The notes: generated from the sequence alone by a model not told the origin. DNA of 64,000 nucleotides from Lachnospiraceae bacterium (GCA_024697595.1 JAILFK010000026.1:52303-116302); one strand, 5' to 3'. Shown: positions 16,511-27,018, counted from the stretch's first letter. Numbers and translations: made by a program.

Positions 16511-17911
16511 ATGATGACAGATAAGAAAAAGAAACAATTTGTAATTGTGATGTCAGTGGCAGCAGTTTTTTTGTTGTTTTATAATTTGGCATCAAGGGTA
16601 AATTCATATTCCACAACTCTTTTGGCTTTTACCTATAAATATGGGTTTATACCTAGGGGGTTGCTGGGAACCATTTATCAGGGGCTAAATGACATTTTGC
16701 CATTTGATATGAATGTGTATGCCGCGGTAAATATGTTTGCCCTTACAACAACTTGCATTTATACAATATTTATTGTTTGGGTGTTGGCTACAATGCTTAA
16801 ACATATCTATAAGTATCAGGAGAGTTTGGAAGACATCTCATTGAATAAAGAGGAGATGCAAGGTTTTAATGAAGCCAATTGGAACTCAACCTGGGGGTTG
16901 ATTGCATTTACCATGATATGCGCAATTCCTACATTTTCAGGGTATTATAATTTTGGTCGTATAGATATGTTTATGCTTATTATGTCTTTGATAGCAGTGG
17001 TTTTATTGGTAAAGGACAAGGCGATTTGGATTATTGTTCCCCTTACAGCTCTTGGTGAAATGTTTCATGAAGCCTATGTATTTATGTATTTTTCAGTAGT
17101 TTTGGTATTGCTTTTACACAGAGTGATAACCAAAGTTGTGGAGGAAAAAGAGGAAAATCAATCAGGGGATGCTGAAGTAAAAAAGAGTGGTCTTTTGGAC
17201 TATATAAAGGCAGCATTTACCAAAAAATCGGCTAGAAAATACAGCTTCGTGTTTATTGCAGCTCTTATAGTGGTTTCAGTATTGTTTTTATATTTTAGAT
17301 TTGGATATGCCTATGGAGATGAAGAGGTGGCAGATAAAATATACGACACCGCATATGGTATGACCTATGATAATTATGTTCACAAGGATGTAATCCGAGC
17401 AGAGATTCTAGGTGTGGATCTAACTGAAGAGGAGATGATATATCGCGCAGAAAACTTTATTGAATTTCCGTTTTTCCTAATCCTTATGAGTCCTTTTATT
17501 GGTATTTTAGTTGGATTTTATAAAAGGATATTTAAAGAGGTGAGAGAGAATTATGAAGGCGCAACTAGAACTGTTATGAGGTTTAAATATCTTGTGATGG
17601 TGATTGGTGTCATGACGTTGGTACCGCTTTACGCCATGAAGGTGGATTACGGTAGATGGTGTTTTGCTGCGGTAATGTATTATTGCATTAGTATTCTTGG
17701 TATGATGGCCTTGGGAGATAAATTGGCCATAAGAGCTTGGAGAGAAACTATTTCTAATTTGCACAAGAAATGTACTTTCGCTCCTCTCTTGATAGGATAT
17801 GCATTTATGTTGGCTCCTTTTACAGATTTATCAATCGGAAAATTCTGTTACCAGTTGTATGATTTTCCAAATAAGATTATGAAAATGCTTGAGATAATAC
17901 CATTTGATTAA
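16511..17911 (+). CDS. Unrecognised multi-membrane protein, family P member 3
   Basis: The longest member, 466 residues. It keeps TYKYGFIPRGLLGT, FGRIDMF, EILGVDLTEEE and KVDYGRW, but has STT in place of NTT and MFHEAYV in place of the HQG motif. Its extra length is two charged cytoplasmic-looking insertions, around residues 100-120 (YKYQESLEDISLNKEEMQ) and 205-235 (EEKEENQSGDAEVKKS). AGGAGA lies about 14 bases before the first of two ATG codons. The changes at two otherwise shared positions suggest a different specificity from its tandem neighbours. Confidence 0.73.
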   Translation: MMTDKKKKQFVIVMSVAAVFLLFYNLASRVNSYSTTLLAFTYKYGFIPRGLLGTIYQGLNDILPFDMNVYAAVNMFALTTTCIYTIFIVWVLATMLKHIYKYQESLEDISLNKEEMQGFNEANWNSTWGLIAFTMICAIPTFSGYYNFGRIDMFMLIMSLIAVVLLVKDKAIWIIVPLTALGEMFHEAYVFMYFSVVLVLLLHRVITKVVEEKEENQSGDAEVKKSGLLDYIKAAFTKKSARKYSFVFIAALIVVSVLFLYFRFGYAYGDEEVADKIYDTAYGMTYDNYVHKDVIRAEILGVDLTEEEMIYRAENFIEFPFFLILMSPFIGILVGFYKRIFKEVRENYEGATRTVMRFKYLVMVIGVMTLVPLYAMKVDYGRWCFAAVMYYCISILGMMALGDKLAIRAWRETISNLHKKCTFAPLLIGYAFMLAPFTDLSIGKFCYQLYDFPNKIMKMLEIIPFD

Positions 17912-17977
17912 CAGGTTAGAAAAATATTTAGAAGAGCTAAATATAAGAAGAATGTATTATAGAGGGAATTTGGATAG

Positions 17978-19942
17978 ATGATAAAATCAAAATGTAATCA
18001 ATTTATGAAATTGCATATTGAAAAAAGAACGATAGTAAACTGCATTATCATTGCCATATTTTTGGCTGTGGGATTAAATATTTCAATAAATTCGACCACA
18101 GGAATGACAGATGAAGAAGTTACCATTCCTATGATGCTTATAAGAAATATAATGCTTGGGTTGGCATCGAATCGAATGAATTTGATGTTGGCATCGGTTG
18201 GTACATTTTTTCTGTCTCTGGTGGCGGAGACATTGCTTACTAATAAGATGGTGAGAGAGCCGAAAATATTGCGAGGAATCGCTGTGTTTTTCGCTTTGGC
18301 TCAGGTGGTTTCAGCAGCTTATAAGTCAAGTAATGGTGGAAGTGTCACATATTTATGGCAAGATCAATCAGTGCTTCTTAGAGCCTTTGTTTTAGGATTT
18401 TCATATATGTTTTTGGCATATTATGTGATGGTTATTATCAGTTGGTTTTTCATAGGAGAACCTGAGGCAGTGGAGGTATGCGCTGATGATGATAAGGTGA
18501 TTGTAAATCCTCAGTGGAAAATCCGATTTAAACCAAAGGATTTCTTCAAAATTGTCTTAGCTTGGATTCCATATTATTTAGTTTATTATCCTGGAACAGC
18601 CAATGAGGATTCCATTATTCAGATAATGGAGTTTTTCCATGTAAAAAGTTATATCAACGATTTATCAGCTGTGCAGGGTGCAGATATATTTATCACAGAT
18701 CATCATCCATATATTTTGACAATTGTTTTTGGCTGGTTTGCAAAGCTGGGTCTCGCCATGGGGGATATCACAAAGGGATTTGCAATCTATATTGTGATAC
18801 ATTTTATATTCCAGGCAGTGATCTTTTCTGTAGTCCTAGGATATATGAGGAGAATTGGCTGGAGTGAAAAAGCTATAAGGGCAGCAAGACTTGTTATAAT
18901 GTTTGTGCCATTATTCCCACTTTATGCAATCTGTATGTTGAAGGATAATATTTATTCAGCCTTTGTGTTGTTAGTTATGCTAGGTCTTATTGAGATTGTC
19001 AGAAGCGCAGGCAAGGTGCTGAATCAGAAAAAGTTTTTATTATACATTTTTGTGGTGACAAGTGCTATGATGCTCACCAAGGTATATGGCAAATATGTAA
19101 TGGCTATGCTTGCTGTTATTTGTCTGGTGTGGTATCGAAATAGATGGAAAGAAATTTTAATATCCTTTGTGGTGCCGGTTTTAGTATTTCACTTTGGATA
19201 TCAGGGATTGTTTTTGCCGGCCATGAATGTGGCGCCTGGAGGCGTTCAGGAGGCATTGTCAGTTCCATTCCAACAGACAGCTAGATATTTAAATGAATAT
19301 GGTGATGAGGTTACAGAGAAAGAATATAAAGCCATAAATGCCATTCTTCCGGTGGAGAAGATTACCAAGGCATATGAGCCGGAACTTTCAAATAGAGTAA
19401 AAGAGAAGTATAATCAAAAGGCAACAAAAAAGCAGATGAATAGGTATTTTAAGACCTGGTTTAAGATGGGATTGAAGCATCCTATTTGCTATTTAGATGC
19501 TACTTTAAATAATGTATACGATTATTTTGATTTAAATAGGACTACTTATGTAAGTTATACCAAGATAAATACTTATCTTCAGGATCACAATAAGAGATAT
19601 CCAGAGGAAGAGTATAGTTGGCTTTATATAGAGGCACCGGAAGAACTTGAGGAGGCGAGATATTTTGTGGCACAGGCTACTATAATTGTTGAGAAAATCC
19701 CGGTTATAGGTTGGTTTATGTCAATTGGTCTTTTGCCTTATATTGTATTGTTTGAGTTGTATAGAAATCGGGTTACCAAAAGGAGAAAAGAACATCTATT
19801 GTTGGTGATTCCGCTTTTGACTATTGGAATATGTCTACTATCTCCAGAAAATGGAAATTGTAGATATGTATTGCCGATGTTTTACATGATGCCTCTTTTG
19901 GTGGGTAGAGTTGCGCAGGAAATTGCTCAAAGAAAGGATTGA
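17978..19942 (+). CDS. Large multi-membrane protein, DUF6020-like
   Basis: A 654-residue protein with about thirteen membrane helices and a large extracytoplasmic loop in the C-terminal half (residues ~410-570). The segment AWIPYYLVYYPGTANEDS, followed by an ITDHHPYILTIVFGW stretch, matches my memory of the DUF6020 family found in Gram-positive surface-glycan loci. It may be a GT-C-like transferase or polymerase, with Asp and His-His as candidate active residues. Its final bases lie 11 bp before the flippase start, so it is probably co-transcribed with it. Confidence 0.68.
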   Translation: MIKSKCNQFMKLHIEKRTIVNCIIIAIFLAVGLNISINSTTGMTDEEVTIPMMLIRNIMLGLASNRMNLMLASVGTFFLSLVAETLLTNKMVREPKILRGIAVFFALAQVVSAAYKSSNGGSVTYLWQDQSVLLRAFVLGFSYMFLAYYVMVIISWFFIGEPEAVEVCADDDKVIVNPQWKIRFKPKDFFKIVLAWIPYYLVYYPGTANEDSIIQIMEFFHVKSYINDLSAVQGADIFITDHHPYILTIVFGWFAKLGLAMGDITKGFAIYIVIHFIFQAVIFSVVLGYMRRIGWSEKAIRAARLVIMFVPLFPLYAICMLKDNIYSAFVLLVMLGLIEIVRSAGKVLNQKKFLLYIFVVTSAMMLTKVYGKYVMAMLAVICLVWYRNRWKEILISFVVPVLVFHFGYQGLFLPAMNVAPGGVQEALSVPFQQTARYLNEYGDEVTEKEYKAINAILPVEKITKAYEPELSNRVKEKYNQKATKKQMNRYFKTWFKMGLKHPICYLDATLNNVYDYFDLNRTTYVSYTKINTYLQDHNKRYPEEEYSWLYIEAPEELEEARYFVAQATIIVEKIPVIGWFMSIGLLPYIVLFELYRNRVTKRRKEHLLLVIPLLTIGICLLSPENGNCRYVLPMFYMMPLLVGRVAQEIAQRKD

Positions 19943-19953
19943 AATATATTTCT

Positions 19954-21495
19954 ATGAGAACAAAGAATTCGTTTTTTAATTTTTTGGCAAGTGAAGGAAG
20001 TCATTTTTTGAATATGATTCTTTCATTTGTCGCCAGAACTGTTTTTATTTATGTGTTAGAAACGCAATATTTGGGAGTAAATGGATTATTTTCAAATATT
20101 TTGACAGTTCTTTCCCTTTCTGAATTGGGTATTGGCGGTGCAATTATATTCCATATGTATAAGCCGATAGCAGAAGGAAACATAAAGAGGCAGCAGGAAT
20201 TGATGAATCTATACAGACGTATGTATACGTTTGTTGGAATATTTATTTTTGTAGTTGGATGCATATTAGTACCATTCTTACCTCAGTTGATAAAAGAAGA
20301 TGCGTCAGCAGGAATAGAGCATCTAGTACTAATATATATGATTTATTTGGTAAATACGGCGTCATCTTATTTCTTTAGTTATAAGCGTTCGATAATTTTT
20401 GCACATCAAAAGAATTATATTGGAACTATCATAGATACAATTTTTACTACGATTCAGTTCGTGGCACAGATTTTAGTATTACTAGTTTTTAAAAATTTTA
20501 TTATATATTTATTGGTGCAGTTTGCATGTAATATATTAACCAATGTTACTGTGGCCTATAAAGCTGATAAAATGTACCCTTTCCTTAAAGAGGATAAAAA
20601 ATCACTACCTTCTGTTAGCGAGAGAAAGTCAATTTATAAGAATATTGGCGCAATGTTTTTACATAAGCTGGGAGATGTGGTTGTAAATAATACTGATAAT
20701 TTGATTATGTCTGCTTTTGTTGGTATTATTGCTACTGGAATATATTCAAATTATTCTATGTTGCAGGCTAGTGTGTGTACAGCTCTAAATGGATTGTTTG
20801 GTGCGTTTACAGCTAGTATCGGAGATTTAAATGCAACAGAGGATAAAGAGAGACTTTTTGATATATATAAGATATTATATTTCTTGGGATTTTGGATGTA
20901 TGGATATACTGCGGTTACATTTTTAGTTATGTATAATCCATTTATAACTTTGTGGACTCAGAGAACAGATTTAGTATTCCCGATAGAAGTGGTATTGATT
21001 ATATGTGTTAATTTATATATTGCAGGTATTAGAAAAGTTACTATTAATTTCAGAGATGCCATGGGTTTGTATTGGTATGATAGATATAAACCTATATTTG
21101 AGTCGATTATAAATCTAGTAGTTTCATTGATTCTTGTTAGATATATGGGTGTTATGGGAATTTTTGTTGGAACATTTATTAGTACTATGACTACATGTTT
21201 CTGGGTTGAACCATTAGTTACTTATAAATATGGATTTAAAAAGCCAGTTTCACATTACTTTAAATGGTTTATAATTTATGCTGGCACAACGATTTTGCTG
21301 GGACTTGCAACATATAATATTTCAAATTTGATTAGTGGAGATAATTTATTTGGAATATTGCTTAAATTTATAGTTTGTACAGTATTTTATAATGTTGTTA
21401 TTTTCATTTTATTTGGAAGAACAAAGGAATTTAAGGAATTACTTAATACGGTAAAGCGTATATGGAATAATGTTATTAGAAAGGGTAAAGAGTAA
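19954..21495 (+). CDS. Polysaccharide flippase, Wzx/MVF-type
   Basis: A 513-residue, twelve-to-fourteen-helix membrane protein of the polysaccharide-export flippase superfamily, predicted to move lipid-linked repeat units across the membrane. The start RTKNSFFNFLASEGSHFLNM followed by ILSFVARTVFIYVLETQYLGVNGL, and SELGIGGAIIFHMYKPIAE, are typical of this group in Firmicutes. ATG 19954 is chosen over a TTG at 19939 because the AAAGGA ahead of that TTG is too close. The next gene begins on the last base of its stop (TAATG). From about here to 38 kb the DNA is noticeably more AT-rich. Confidence 0.88.
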   Translation: MRTKNSFFNFLASEGSHFLNMILSFVARTVFIYVLETQYLGVNGLFSNILTVLSLSELGIGGAIIFHMYKPIAEGNIKRQQELMNLYRRMYTFVGIFIFVVGCILVPFLPQLIKEDASAGIEHLVLIYMIYLVNTASSYFFSYKRSIIFAHQKNYIGTIIDTIFTTIQFVAQILVLLVFKNFIIYLLVQFACNILTNVTVAYKADKMYPFLKEDKKSLPSVSERKSIYKNIGAMFLHKLGDVVVNNTDNLIMSAFVGIIATGIYSNYSMLQASVCTALNGLFGAFTASIGDLNATEDKERLFDIYKILYFLGFWMYGYTAVTFLVMYNPFITLWTQRTDLVFPIEVVLIICVNLYIAGIRKVTINFRDAMGLYWYDRYKPIFESIINLVVSLILVRYMGVMGIFVGTFISTMTTCFWVEPLVTYKYGFKKPVSHYFKWFIIYAGTTILLGLATYNISNLISGDNLFGILLKFIVCTVFYNVVIFILFGRTKEFKELLNTVKRIWNNVIRKGKE

Positions 21496-23306
21496 TGATA
21501 ATTCAGAAGATTTTATTCCCAAAAGAAGAGTGTTGTAGTGAGAATTTAATGTATTTTCGCGATACAGAAAATATTGATGGAGAGAAGAATCAAGTAGTTA
21601 TAAATAAAGGAGAGAGTCTATCTTTAGAGACTTATTTTAATGCTTTTTCTGTTGGAAAATGGAAAAAATATACTAAGATTTCTAACTTAGAAATTAGAAT
21701 GGAAATCAAGGGCGAAGTTGAAATTAAGGTAGAACATGCAATAGGCAAAAAGAATGATGATAAAATGTATGTTGCACGAACTCCAAAGGAAAAAGAAAAG
21801 GCGATGTCTGTAACCTGGGAAGATGCAGGCTTTAAAATGGAAAGATCTGGGGATGAATATATCCTTACTGTAGATACACTTTATGACGAGGGAATAGTCT
21901 ATCCGGTGATTACAGCCGTTTCTGATGATGTTGTATTTTTAGGCGGTAGTTATGAAACAATAATCGATGAGAGCAAACTTAATTCTATTGATATTGCATA
22001 CTGCATATGTACTTTTAAAAGAGAAAAAGAACTTACAAGAAATGTAAATAAGATTTTGGATAGTATTATCAATAACCCTGAAAATCCACTTTATGATCAT
22101 GCGGAAGTTTATATTTCAGACAATGGACATACTTTGACAAATGATATGTTTTCTTCTGATAAAATACATCTTTTTGAGAATAAGAATTATGGTGGTGCAG
22201 GTGGATTTACCAGAACAATGATTGAGTCTGTGTTCTATAGAACGGGAAAGAAGTTTACTCATGTAATTCTTATGGACGATGATATTGATTTTGATGAGGA
22301 AGTGTTGGTAAGAACATATAAGTTATTGCAACTTGTAAAGGATGAATACAAAGAAGCCTATGTAGGCGGAGCAATGATGGAACTTGAAGAGCGCTATATG
22401 CAATTTGAATATGGTGCTAAATGGAAGGGGTTACATTTAAATTCATTTAACCATGAGTGGGATGTGAGACTCAGAAAGTCTGTTGCTACAAATGATGAAT
22501 TCAACCCTGTAAATTATACAGGTTGGTGGTATTGTTGTATTCCAACTTCGACTATTACAGAGAACAATCTTCCTGTACCTATGTTTATTCATTATGATGA
22601 TATTGAATATGGGCAGAGAAATAGTAGTCCTGATGTAATTCTACTTAATGGAATTTGTGTATGGCATCCATATGGTGAAAATAAACAGCCTATTAGTATG
22701 AATTATTATGATGAAAGAAATATTATGATTGCTATGAGTGGATCTGGTTTTAGAGAAGATACAGCTCATATTATCGACCATTTATCAAGAATTGTAACAA
22801 GAGATGTTATGAGATATAAATACGAAGCGGCTCAAAACTGTTTTAAGGGATTTGAAGATTTTTATAAGGGCCCTGAGTATTTCATGAATTTAAATCCTGA
22901 AGATAATCATAAAGAGCTTTGCTCAAATAATTATAAGTTTGAGGATCCAGATGGCATAGATTTATCTAAAATGAGAAGTAAAAGATATGAGGAATACCCT
23001 AAGTTCATACCTCAATTAGAACTGTTGTGTCATTTGCTTCCATCATTTAAGAAACTACAGGTTGTTAGTGAAATTGATATTGGATATGGATTTTTCGCTA
23101 AAAACATTTACTTCTATGATCGTGGAAAGCAAAAAGGATATATGCTAACAAGAGATATTAAGAAGACGATAGCATGTTTAAAAGAGTATAGAAGATTAGT
23201 TAAGATGATTCGTGAAGATGATGGAAAGATAATGGATCGTTGGGAAGAAGCGAAAAAGGAATATACATCATTACAGTTCTGGGAGAAATATTTGGGGTTG
23301 AAGTAA
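21495..23306 (+). CDS. GlfT2-like glycosyltransferase (GT2 with galactofuranosyltransferase architecture)
   Basis: A 603-residue soluble or peripheral glycosyltransferase. Residues 1-160 form a beta-rich N-terminal domain, followed by a GT-A domain with ISDNGHTLTNDMF, NYGGAGGFTRTM, the metal-binding MDDDIDFDEE (DDD at 261-263) and HYDDIEYGQR (about 365-372, candidate catalytic Asp). The C-terminal helical domain completes a GlfT2-like layout. GlfT2 in mycobacteria polymerises galactofuranose, but relatives use other sugars, and no UDP-galactopyranose mutase gene is in the window, so the donor is open. It overlaps the flippase by one base, and the next gene starts one base after its stop. Confidence 0.82.
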   Translation: MIIQKILFPKEECCSENLMYFRDTENIDGEKNQVVINKGESLSLETYFNAFSVGKWKKYTKISNLEIRMEIKGEVEIKVEHAIGKKNDDKMYVARTPKEKEKAMSVTWEDAGFKMERSGDEYILTVDTLYDEGIVYPVITAVSDDVVFLGGSYETIIDESKLNSIDIAYCICTFKREKELTRNVNKILDSIINNPENPLYDHAEVYISDNGHTLTNDMFSSDKIHLFENKNYGGAGGFTRTMIESVFYRTGKKFTHVILMDDDIDFDEEVLVRTYKLLQLVKDEYKEAYVGGAMMELEERYMQFEYGAKWKGLHLNSFNHEWDVRLRKSVATNDEFNPVNYTGWWYCCIPTSTITENNLPVPMFIHYDDIEYGQRNSSPDVILLNGICVWHPYGENKQPISMNYYDERNIMIAMSGSGFREDTAHIIDHLSRIVTRDVMRYKYEAAQNCFKGFEDFYKGPEYFMNLNPEDNHKELCSNNYKFEDPDGIDLSKMRSKRYEEYPKFIPQLELLCHLLPSFKKLQVVSEIDIGYGFFAKNIYFYDRGKQKGYMLTRDIKKTIACLKEYRRLVKMIREDDGKIMDRWEEAKKEYTSLQFWEKYLGLK

Positions 23307-23307
23307 T

Positions 23308-24315
23308 ATGGAATATGAAAAAAAGAAAATTTCAGTCGTAATTCCGGTTTATAATGCTGAGAAATTTATAAAGCGAACTATGGAATCTATACATAATCAG
23401 ACGTATAGCAATTGGGAATGCTTGTTAGTAAATAATAATTCTACAGATAAATCAGAGGAAATAATAATAAGTCAGATGGCTGAATATGATGATGGCAGGT
23501 TTTCTATATTGCACGAAAGCAAAAAAGGTCCAGCGTTTGCAAGAAATTGTGGTATAGAAAAAGCATGTGGAGAATTTTTGGTTTTTGTAGATGCGGACGA
23601 TATTGTTGAAACGAAGTATCTAGAGAATTTAGTTAATGCGTTTGATGAAGACATAGATATGTGCGTGTGTGGATATAAAACACATTTTGATGAGCATTAT
23701 ACAGAAGAAAGCCCAGATGAAAAGAAAAAGGTAAGAACAAATTATGAAATGATTAAGCGACTTTTCGAAACGAAATATTACCAAGGATATCTGTGGAACA
23801 AAATGTTTCGAAAAGAAGTGATCGATAATAATCAACTGAGATTTTCTGAAAATATTTCATTTAATGAAGACAGATTGTTTTTGGTGCAGTATTTGCTTGA
23901 TTCAGAAAAAGTAAAATGCATTGACGATCATTTATATATTTATTGGATGCATGATGAGTCACTTATGAGTGGATTTAGAGAGGGTTATTCAATAACTGAA
24001 AAAGAAACAACGGAATTTGCAGCTTTTCTAGAAATGCTCAAGCTTCTCGAAGATAGCGAAGAGCTATATAAAATAGTAGAGTACGATATGATAGTTAGTG
24101 AGTTGCGAATGTTTAAGCGCATTATAGGACCTAAAAGTTTTTTCGCCTATAGAAAAAATGCTTTTAGAAAATATGCAAAGGACGCTGCAAAGCGTAACTT
24201 TAGTTCAGAGGAGCCATATGCTGAATTGTTATTTAGTCTACTAAAAAGATATGCAGCAACAGGTTGTACTTATACTAGAAACCCGCAGCTTTTTGATAAG
24301 GTTGGGGTTTTATAA
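23308..24315 (+). CDS. GT2-family glycosyltransferase
   Basis: A 335-residue GT-A inverting glycosyltransferase. KISVVIPVYNAEKFIKRTM starts the nucleotide-binding half, followed by NNNSTDKSEE, GPAFARNCGIEKACG and the metal motif FVDADDIVE (about residues 91-99). WNKMFRKEVI and NEDRLFLVQYLL are the usual acceptor-side marks of capsule and teichoic-type GT2 enzymes. It has no membrane segment. It lies between the GlfT2-like enzyme and the fourth family P protein and should add one sugar at the cytoplasmic face; the sugar is unknown. Confidence 0.87.
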   Translation: MEYEKKKISVVIPVYNAEKFIKRTMESIHNQTYSNWECLLVNNNSTDKSEEIIISQMAEYDDGRFSILHESKKGPAFARNCGIEKACGEFLVFVDADDIVETKYLENLVNAFDEDIDMCVCGYKTHFDEHYTEESPDEKKKVRTNYEMIKRLFETKYYQGYLWNKMFRKEVIDNNQLRFSENISFNEDRLFLVQYLLDSEKVKCIDDHLYIYWMHDESLMSGFREGYSITEKETTEFAAFLEMLKLLEDSEELYKIVEYDMIVSELRMFKRIIGPKSFFAYRKNAFRKYAKDAAKRNFSSEEPYAELLFSLLKRYAATGCTYTRNPQLFDKVGVL

Positions 24316-24348
24316 ATAATAACGTAAGAGGAGTGAAATAAGAACATA

Positions 24349-25620
24349 ATGATAGGAAAATGTTATAAAAAAAATAAGTTTTGGTTAGCAATCTTAGGTT
24401 TTTCCTTTGTTCTTTTTTGGAATAATTTTACAGGAGCGACAAGTAATATAAATACAACCATGTTGTCATTTACTTATAAATATGGTTTTATATCAAGAGG
24501 CTTATTAGGGACTATATATGAGGCTATAAATGCTTTGTTGCCATGGGATCTACACACGTATGGTTGGGCGTTAATTTTCTTTGAGGCTTCATTTTTGTTA
24601 TTTGTTATAGTCTTGTGTATTTTTTGTAATAGTATTCTAAAACGAGTGAATAAGGACAATAAACAAGACGTTCAAATTCTAATAATCTTAATTTTTATGA
24701 TTTCAATTCCAATGTTTTCTAGTAAATACAATTTGGGTAGAATAGACATGTATTGTTTGATGTGTAGCTTGATATGCATGTATTTATTAACTATTAAAAA
24801 AATGGAATGGTTAGTTATACCGATATCTGCTATTGGAGTTATGTTTCACCAAGGACATGTATTTATGTTTATGGGCATGGTTTTAGCTATGGTTATTTAT
24901 AATATGTTTTCTGAAATAAAAGATAGTGAAGGAGAGATAGTTAAAAATATTGTTCATAATAAATCGGCAAAAAGGTATTTAATTTTATTTATTTTTACGT
25001 TTGCCATAGTATCAATATTGTTTATTTGGTTTGAAGGTTTTTCACGCATAAATGGTGAGGGCATTGTTGATGAAATCATAAAAACGGCTAGTTTAATGGG
25101 GCCTGAACATGATTATCATGAAGATGTGGTTGCGCATGAGATTTTAGGGCAGGATTTATCAAAAATAGAATGGGAATATCATAAGAAGAATATGATAGAA
25201 TTTCCTATTTATTGTTTGTTAGTGATGCCATATATTGTTATGGCAATTAAATTTTTCAGAAGGTTGATTAAGACTGCGCAGGGGAAGATAAATAAACTAC
25301 GATATAGTGTAATAATATTTGGAATAGTTACAATATTACCTGATATGATTTTGAAGGTAGATTTTGGACGGTGGATTTATTGTATATTAATATACTATCT
25401 TGTGGTCATGGCAACAATGTATGCGGTGGGAGACAAACATTTTGTCGAAACATTTAATGATTTTGTGTTGAGAATAAAGGAAAAATGTTCATTTGCAGTT
25501 ATATTTTTAATATATCCATTAATGTTTCAACCTCATATGCATATAGCAATTAGTCCAATAACAGATAGATTGGCAAGATTGATAAATGTATATATTAATT
25601 TGTGGGTACCATGGGATTAA
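24349..25620 (+). CDS. Unrecognised multi-membrane protein, family P member 4
   Basis: A 423-residue paralogue of the 13.9-17.9 kb genes, separated from them by about 6.4 kb of other genes. Shared marks: INTTMLSFTYKYGFISRG, LGRIDMY, GVMFHQGHVF, HEILGQDLSKIEW and KVDFGRW. Its coding DNA is more AT-rich than that of members 1-3, in line with its neighbours, so it either diverged long ago or arrived separately. The gene downstream overlaps its end only if an upstream GTG is used. Its role is inferred as a surface-glycan transferase or polymerase. Confidence 0.73.
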   Translation: MIGKCYKKNKFWLAILGFSFVLFWNNFTGATSNINTTMLSFTYKYGFISRGLLGTIYEAINALLPWDLHTYGWALIFFEASFLLFVIVLCIFCNSILKRVNKDNKQDVQILIILIFMISIPMFSSKYNLGRIDMYCLMCSLICMYLLTIKKMEWLVIPISAIGVMFHQGHVFMFMGMVLAMVIYNMFSEIKDSEGEIVKNIVHNKSAKRYLILFIFTFAIVSILFIWFEGFSRINGEGIVDEIIKTASLMGPEHDYHEDVVAHEILGQDLSKIEWEYHKKNMIEFPIYCLLVMPYIVMAIKFFRRLIKTAQGKINKLRYSVIIFGIVTILPDMILKVDFGRWIYCILIYYLVVMATMYAVGDKHFVETFNDFVLRIKEKCSFAVIFLIYPLMFQPHMHIAISPITDRLARLINVYINLWVPWD

Positions 25621-25634
25621 TGAAAGGAATAAAA

Positions 25635-27017
25635 ATGAATACTATAGATAGAAATGAAAAAATATATAGATTCTTAATGCTAATGTTTGTAGGCATTTTA
25701 ATAATAATTTCAGTGTTTGCTTTATCTCATGCTGATATAAAATTTATTCCAAAATGGGGAGTAGAATTGCTTGAGCATATAAGAACAGGAAATGTAAAAA
25801 ATTATTATGTAGACATGTATAATGCAGGCGAAGGGAATAATTATAATTTATTTCAAACTACATTTGTTATGCTGTGTTGTGTACCAGCATATATTGTTGG
25901 AAAATTGTTTCACATAGAAGTATCGTTGTTAGTCTATCAAATTTCATTAAAGTTGGTTGTGGCAACATTACATGTATTGTGTGCTAGAGAGCTACATAAA
26001 ATAATCAATATAAAATTTAAAGATGAGAACAAAGCCTTTCTGGCAGGGATGTTTTATTTGGCAAATCCGGTAGTTATTATGCATGGCATAGGAATTGGGC
26101 AAATTGATGTATTAGGAATTTTGCTTTTTTTGCTTTCGATTAGATTTAATTTAGAAAAAAAACAAACTAAAATGGCAGTGTGTGTCGGCTTGGCTATATT
26201 ATCTAAATTTTTTTTGCTGATGATATATGTTCCGGTATTGCTTCTAAATATAAAAAAAATAAAAGAATGGACAAAAAGTATAATAATAGTAATAGCTATT
26301 CAAGGTGTTCATAAATTGTTGACATCACTTTTGTTTATTGATGCAGGTCATCAAGCATCGGTCCATAATAACGAGGTTTTTATTCCTCGTCTGTTTGCAG
26401 TAAATATTGATGGTAGAACGTCAATATTTATAATGATGATGTTATTATTATGTGGAATTTGTTTGGCAATAGGATTGAGAGATAAACAAGCAAAGAACAC
26501 AAATGTAATGATGCCGGTTTTATTATTCTGGTTATTTTTGTTATTGGTATATTGGCATCCGCAATGGATTATATATATTGTTCCGATGTTAATTATAATG
26601 GTATGTTTTCTAAAAAAAGAAATAGAGATTGTATTGTACGGATTTGGGGCAAATATAGGATTCGTACTATACAGTATGTGTGCCTTTAGTATGTCTTCAT
26701 ATTCGTCTATTTTAATAAAGGAAAGTATGATAGGTAGATATATTCCAGGGGATGAAAATAGGTTTTTGACACCATGGATATTTGAACGTTTTACTGAAAA
26801 TTCAATCTTTGTGGGTGGAACAATATTAATGGCTTCTATCTTATTAATGGTTATTGTTTTTTGGATTGATACAAAGGATAATAATACGAATGAAATAAAT
26901 GAGTTAGAGGAAATAAAGCCGAGCATAGTTAGAAAAATAATATGGTTAGTAGTTATTAATGCGCCATCATATATATATATATTTGCTTTGTATGCGTTAT
27001 ATATAGGAGTTATTTAA
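25635..27017 (+). CDS. GT-C-like integral membrane glycosyltransferase
   Basis: A 460-residue protein with about eleven helices. Layout and motifs are those of GT-C mannosyltransferase-like enzymes: a first outer loop with NYYVDMYNAGEGNNYNLF containing the candidate catalytic Asp, and then FYLANPVVIMHGIGIGQIDV with Gln-Ile-Asp in the position typical of PIG-M/Alg-like proteins, and YWHPQWIIYIVPML. It would take sugar from a polyprenyl-phosphate carrier on the outer face. ATG 25635 has AAAGGA six bases upstream; the longer frame from GTG 25602 is rejected. The acceptor and sugar are unknown. Confidence 0.72.
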   Translation: MNTIDRNEKIYRFLMLMFVGILIIISVFALSHADIKFIPKWGVELLEHIRTGNVKNYYVDMYNAGEGNNYNLFQTTFVMLCCVPAYIVGKLFHIEVSLLVYQISLKLVVATLHVLCARELHKIINIKFKDENKAFLAGMFYLANPVVIMHGIGIGQIDVLGILLFLLSIRFNLEKKQTKMAVCVGLAILSKFFLLMIYVPVLLLNIKKIKEWTKSIIIVIAIQGVHKLLTSLLFIDAGHQASVHNNEVFIPRLFAVNIDGRTSIFIMMMLLLCGICLAIGLRDKQAKNTNVMMPVLLFWLFLLLVYWHPQWIIYIVPMLIIMVCFLKKEIEIVLYGFGANIGFVLYSMCAFSMSSYSSILIKESMIGRYIPGDENRFLTPWIFERFTENSIFVGGTILMASILLMVIVFWIDTKDNNTNEINELEEIKPSIVRKIIWLVVINAPSYIYIFALYALYIGVI

Positions 27018-27018
27018 G

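Noticed and set aside
26351..26926. 191-codon minus-strand open frame inside the GT-C-like gene
   Set aside because: It mirrors an AT-rich membrane-protein gene, has low-complexity Ile/Asn-rich sequence, no ribosome site and no homology-like motifs.
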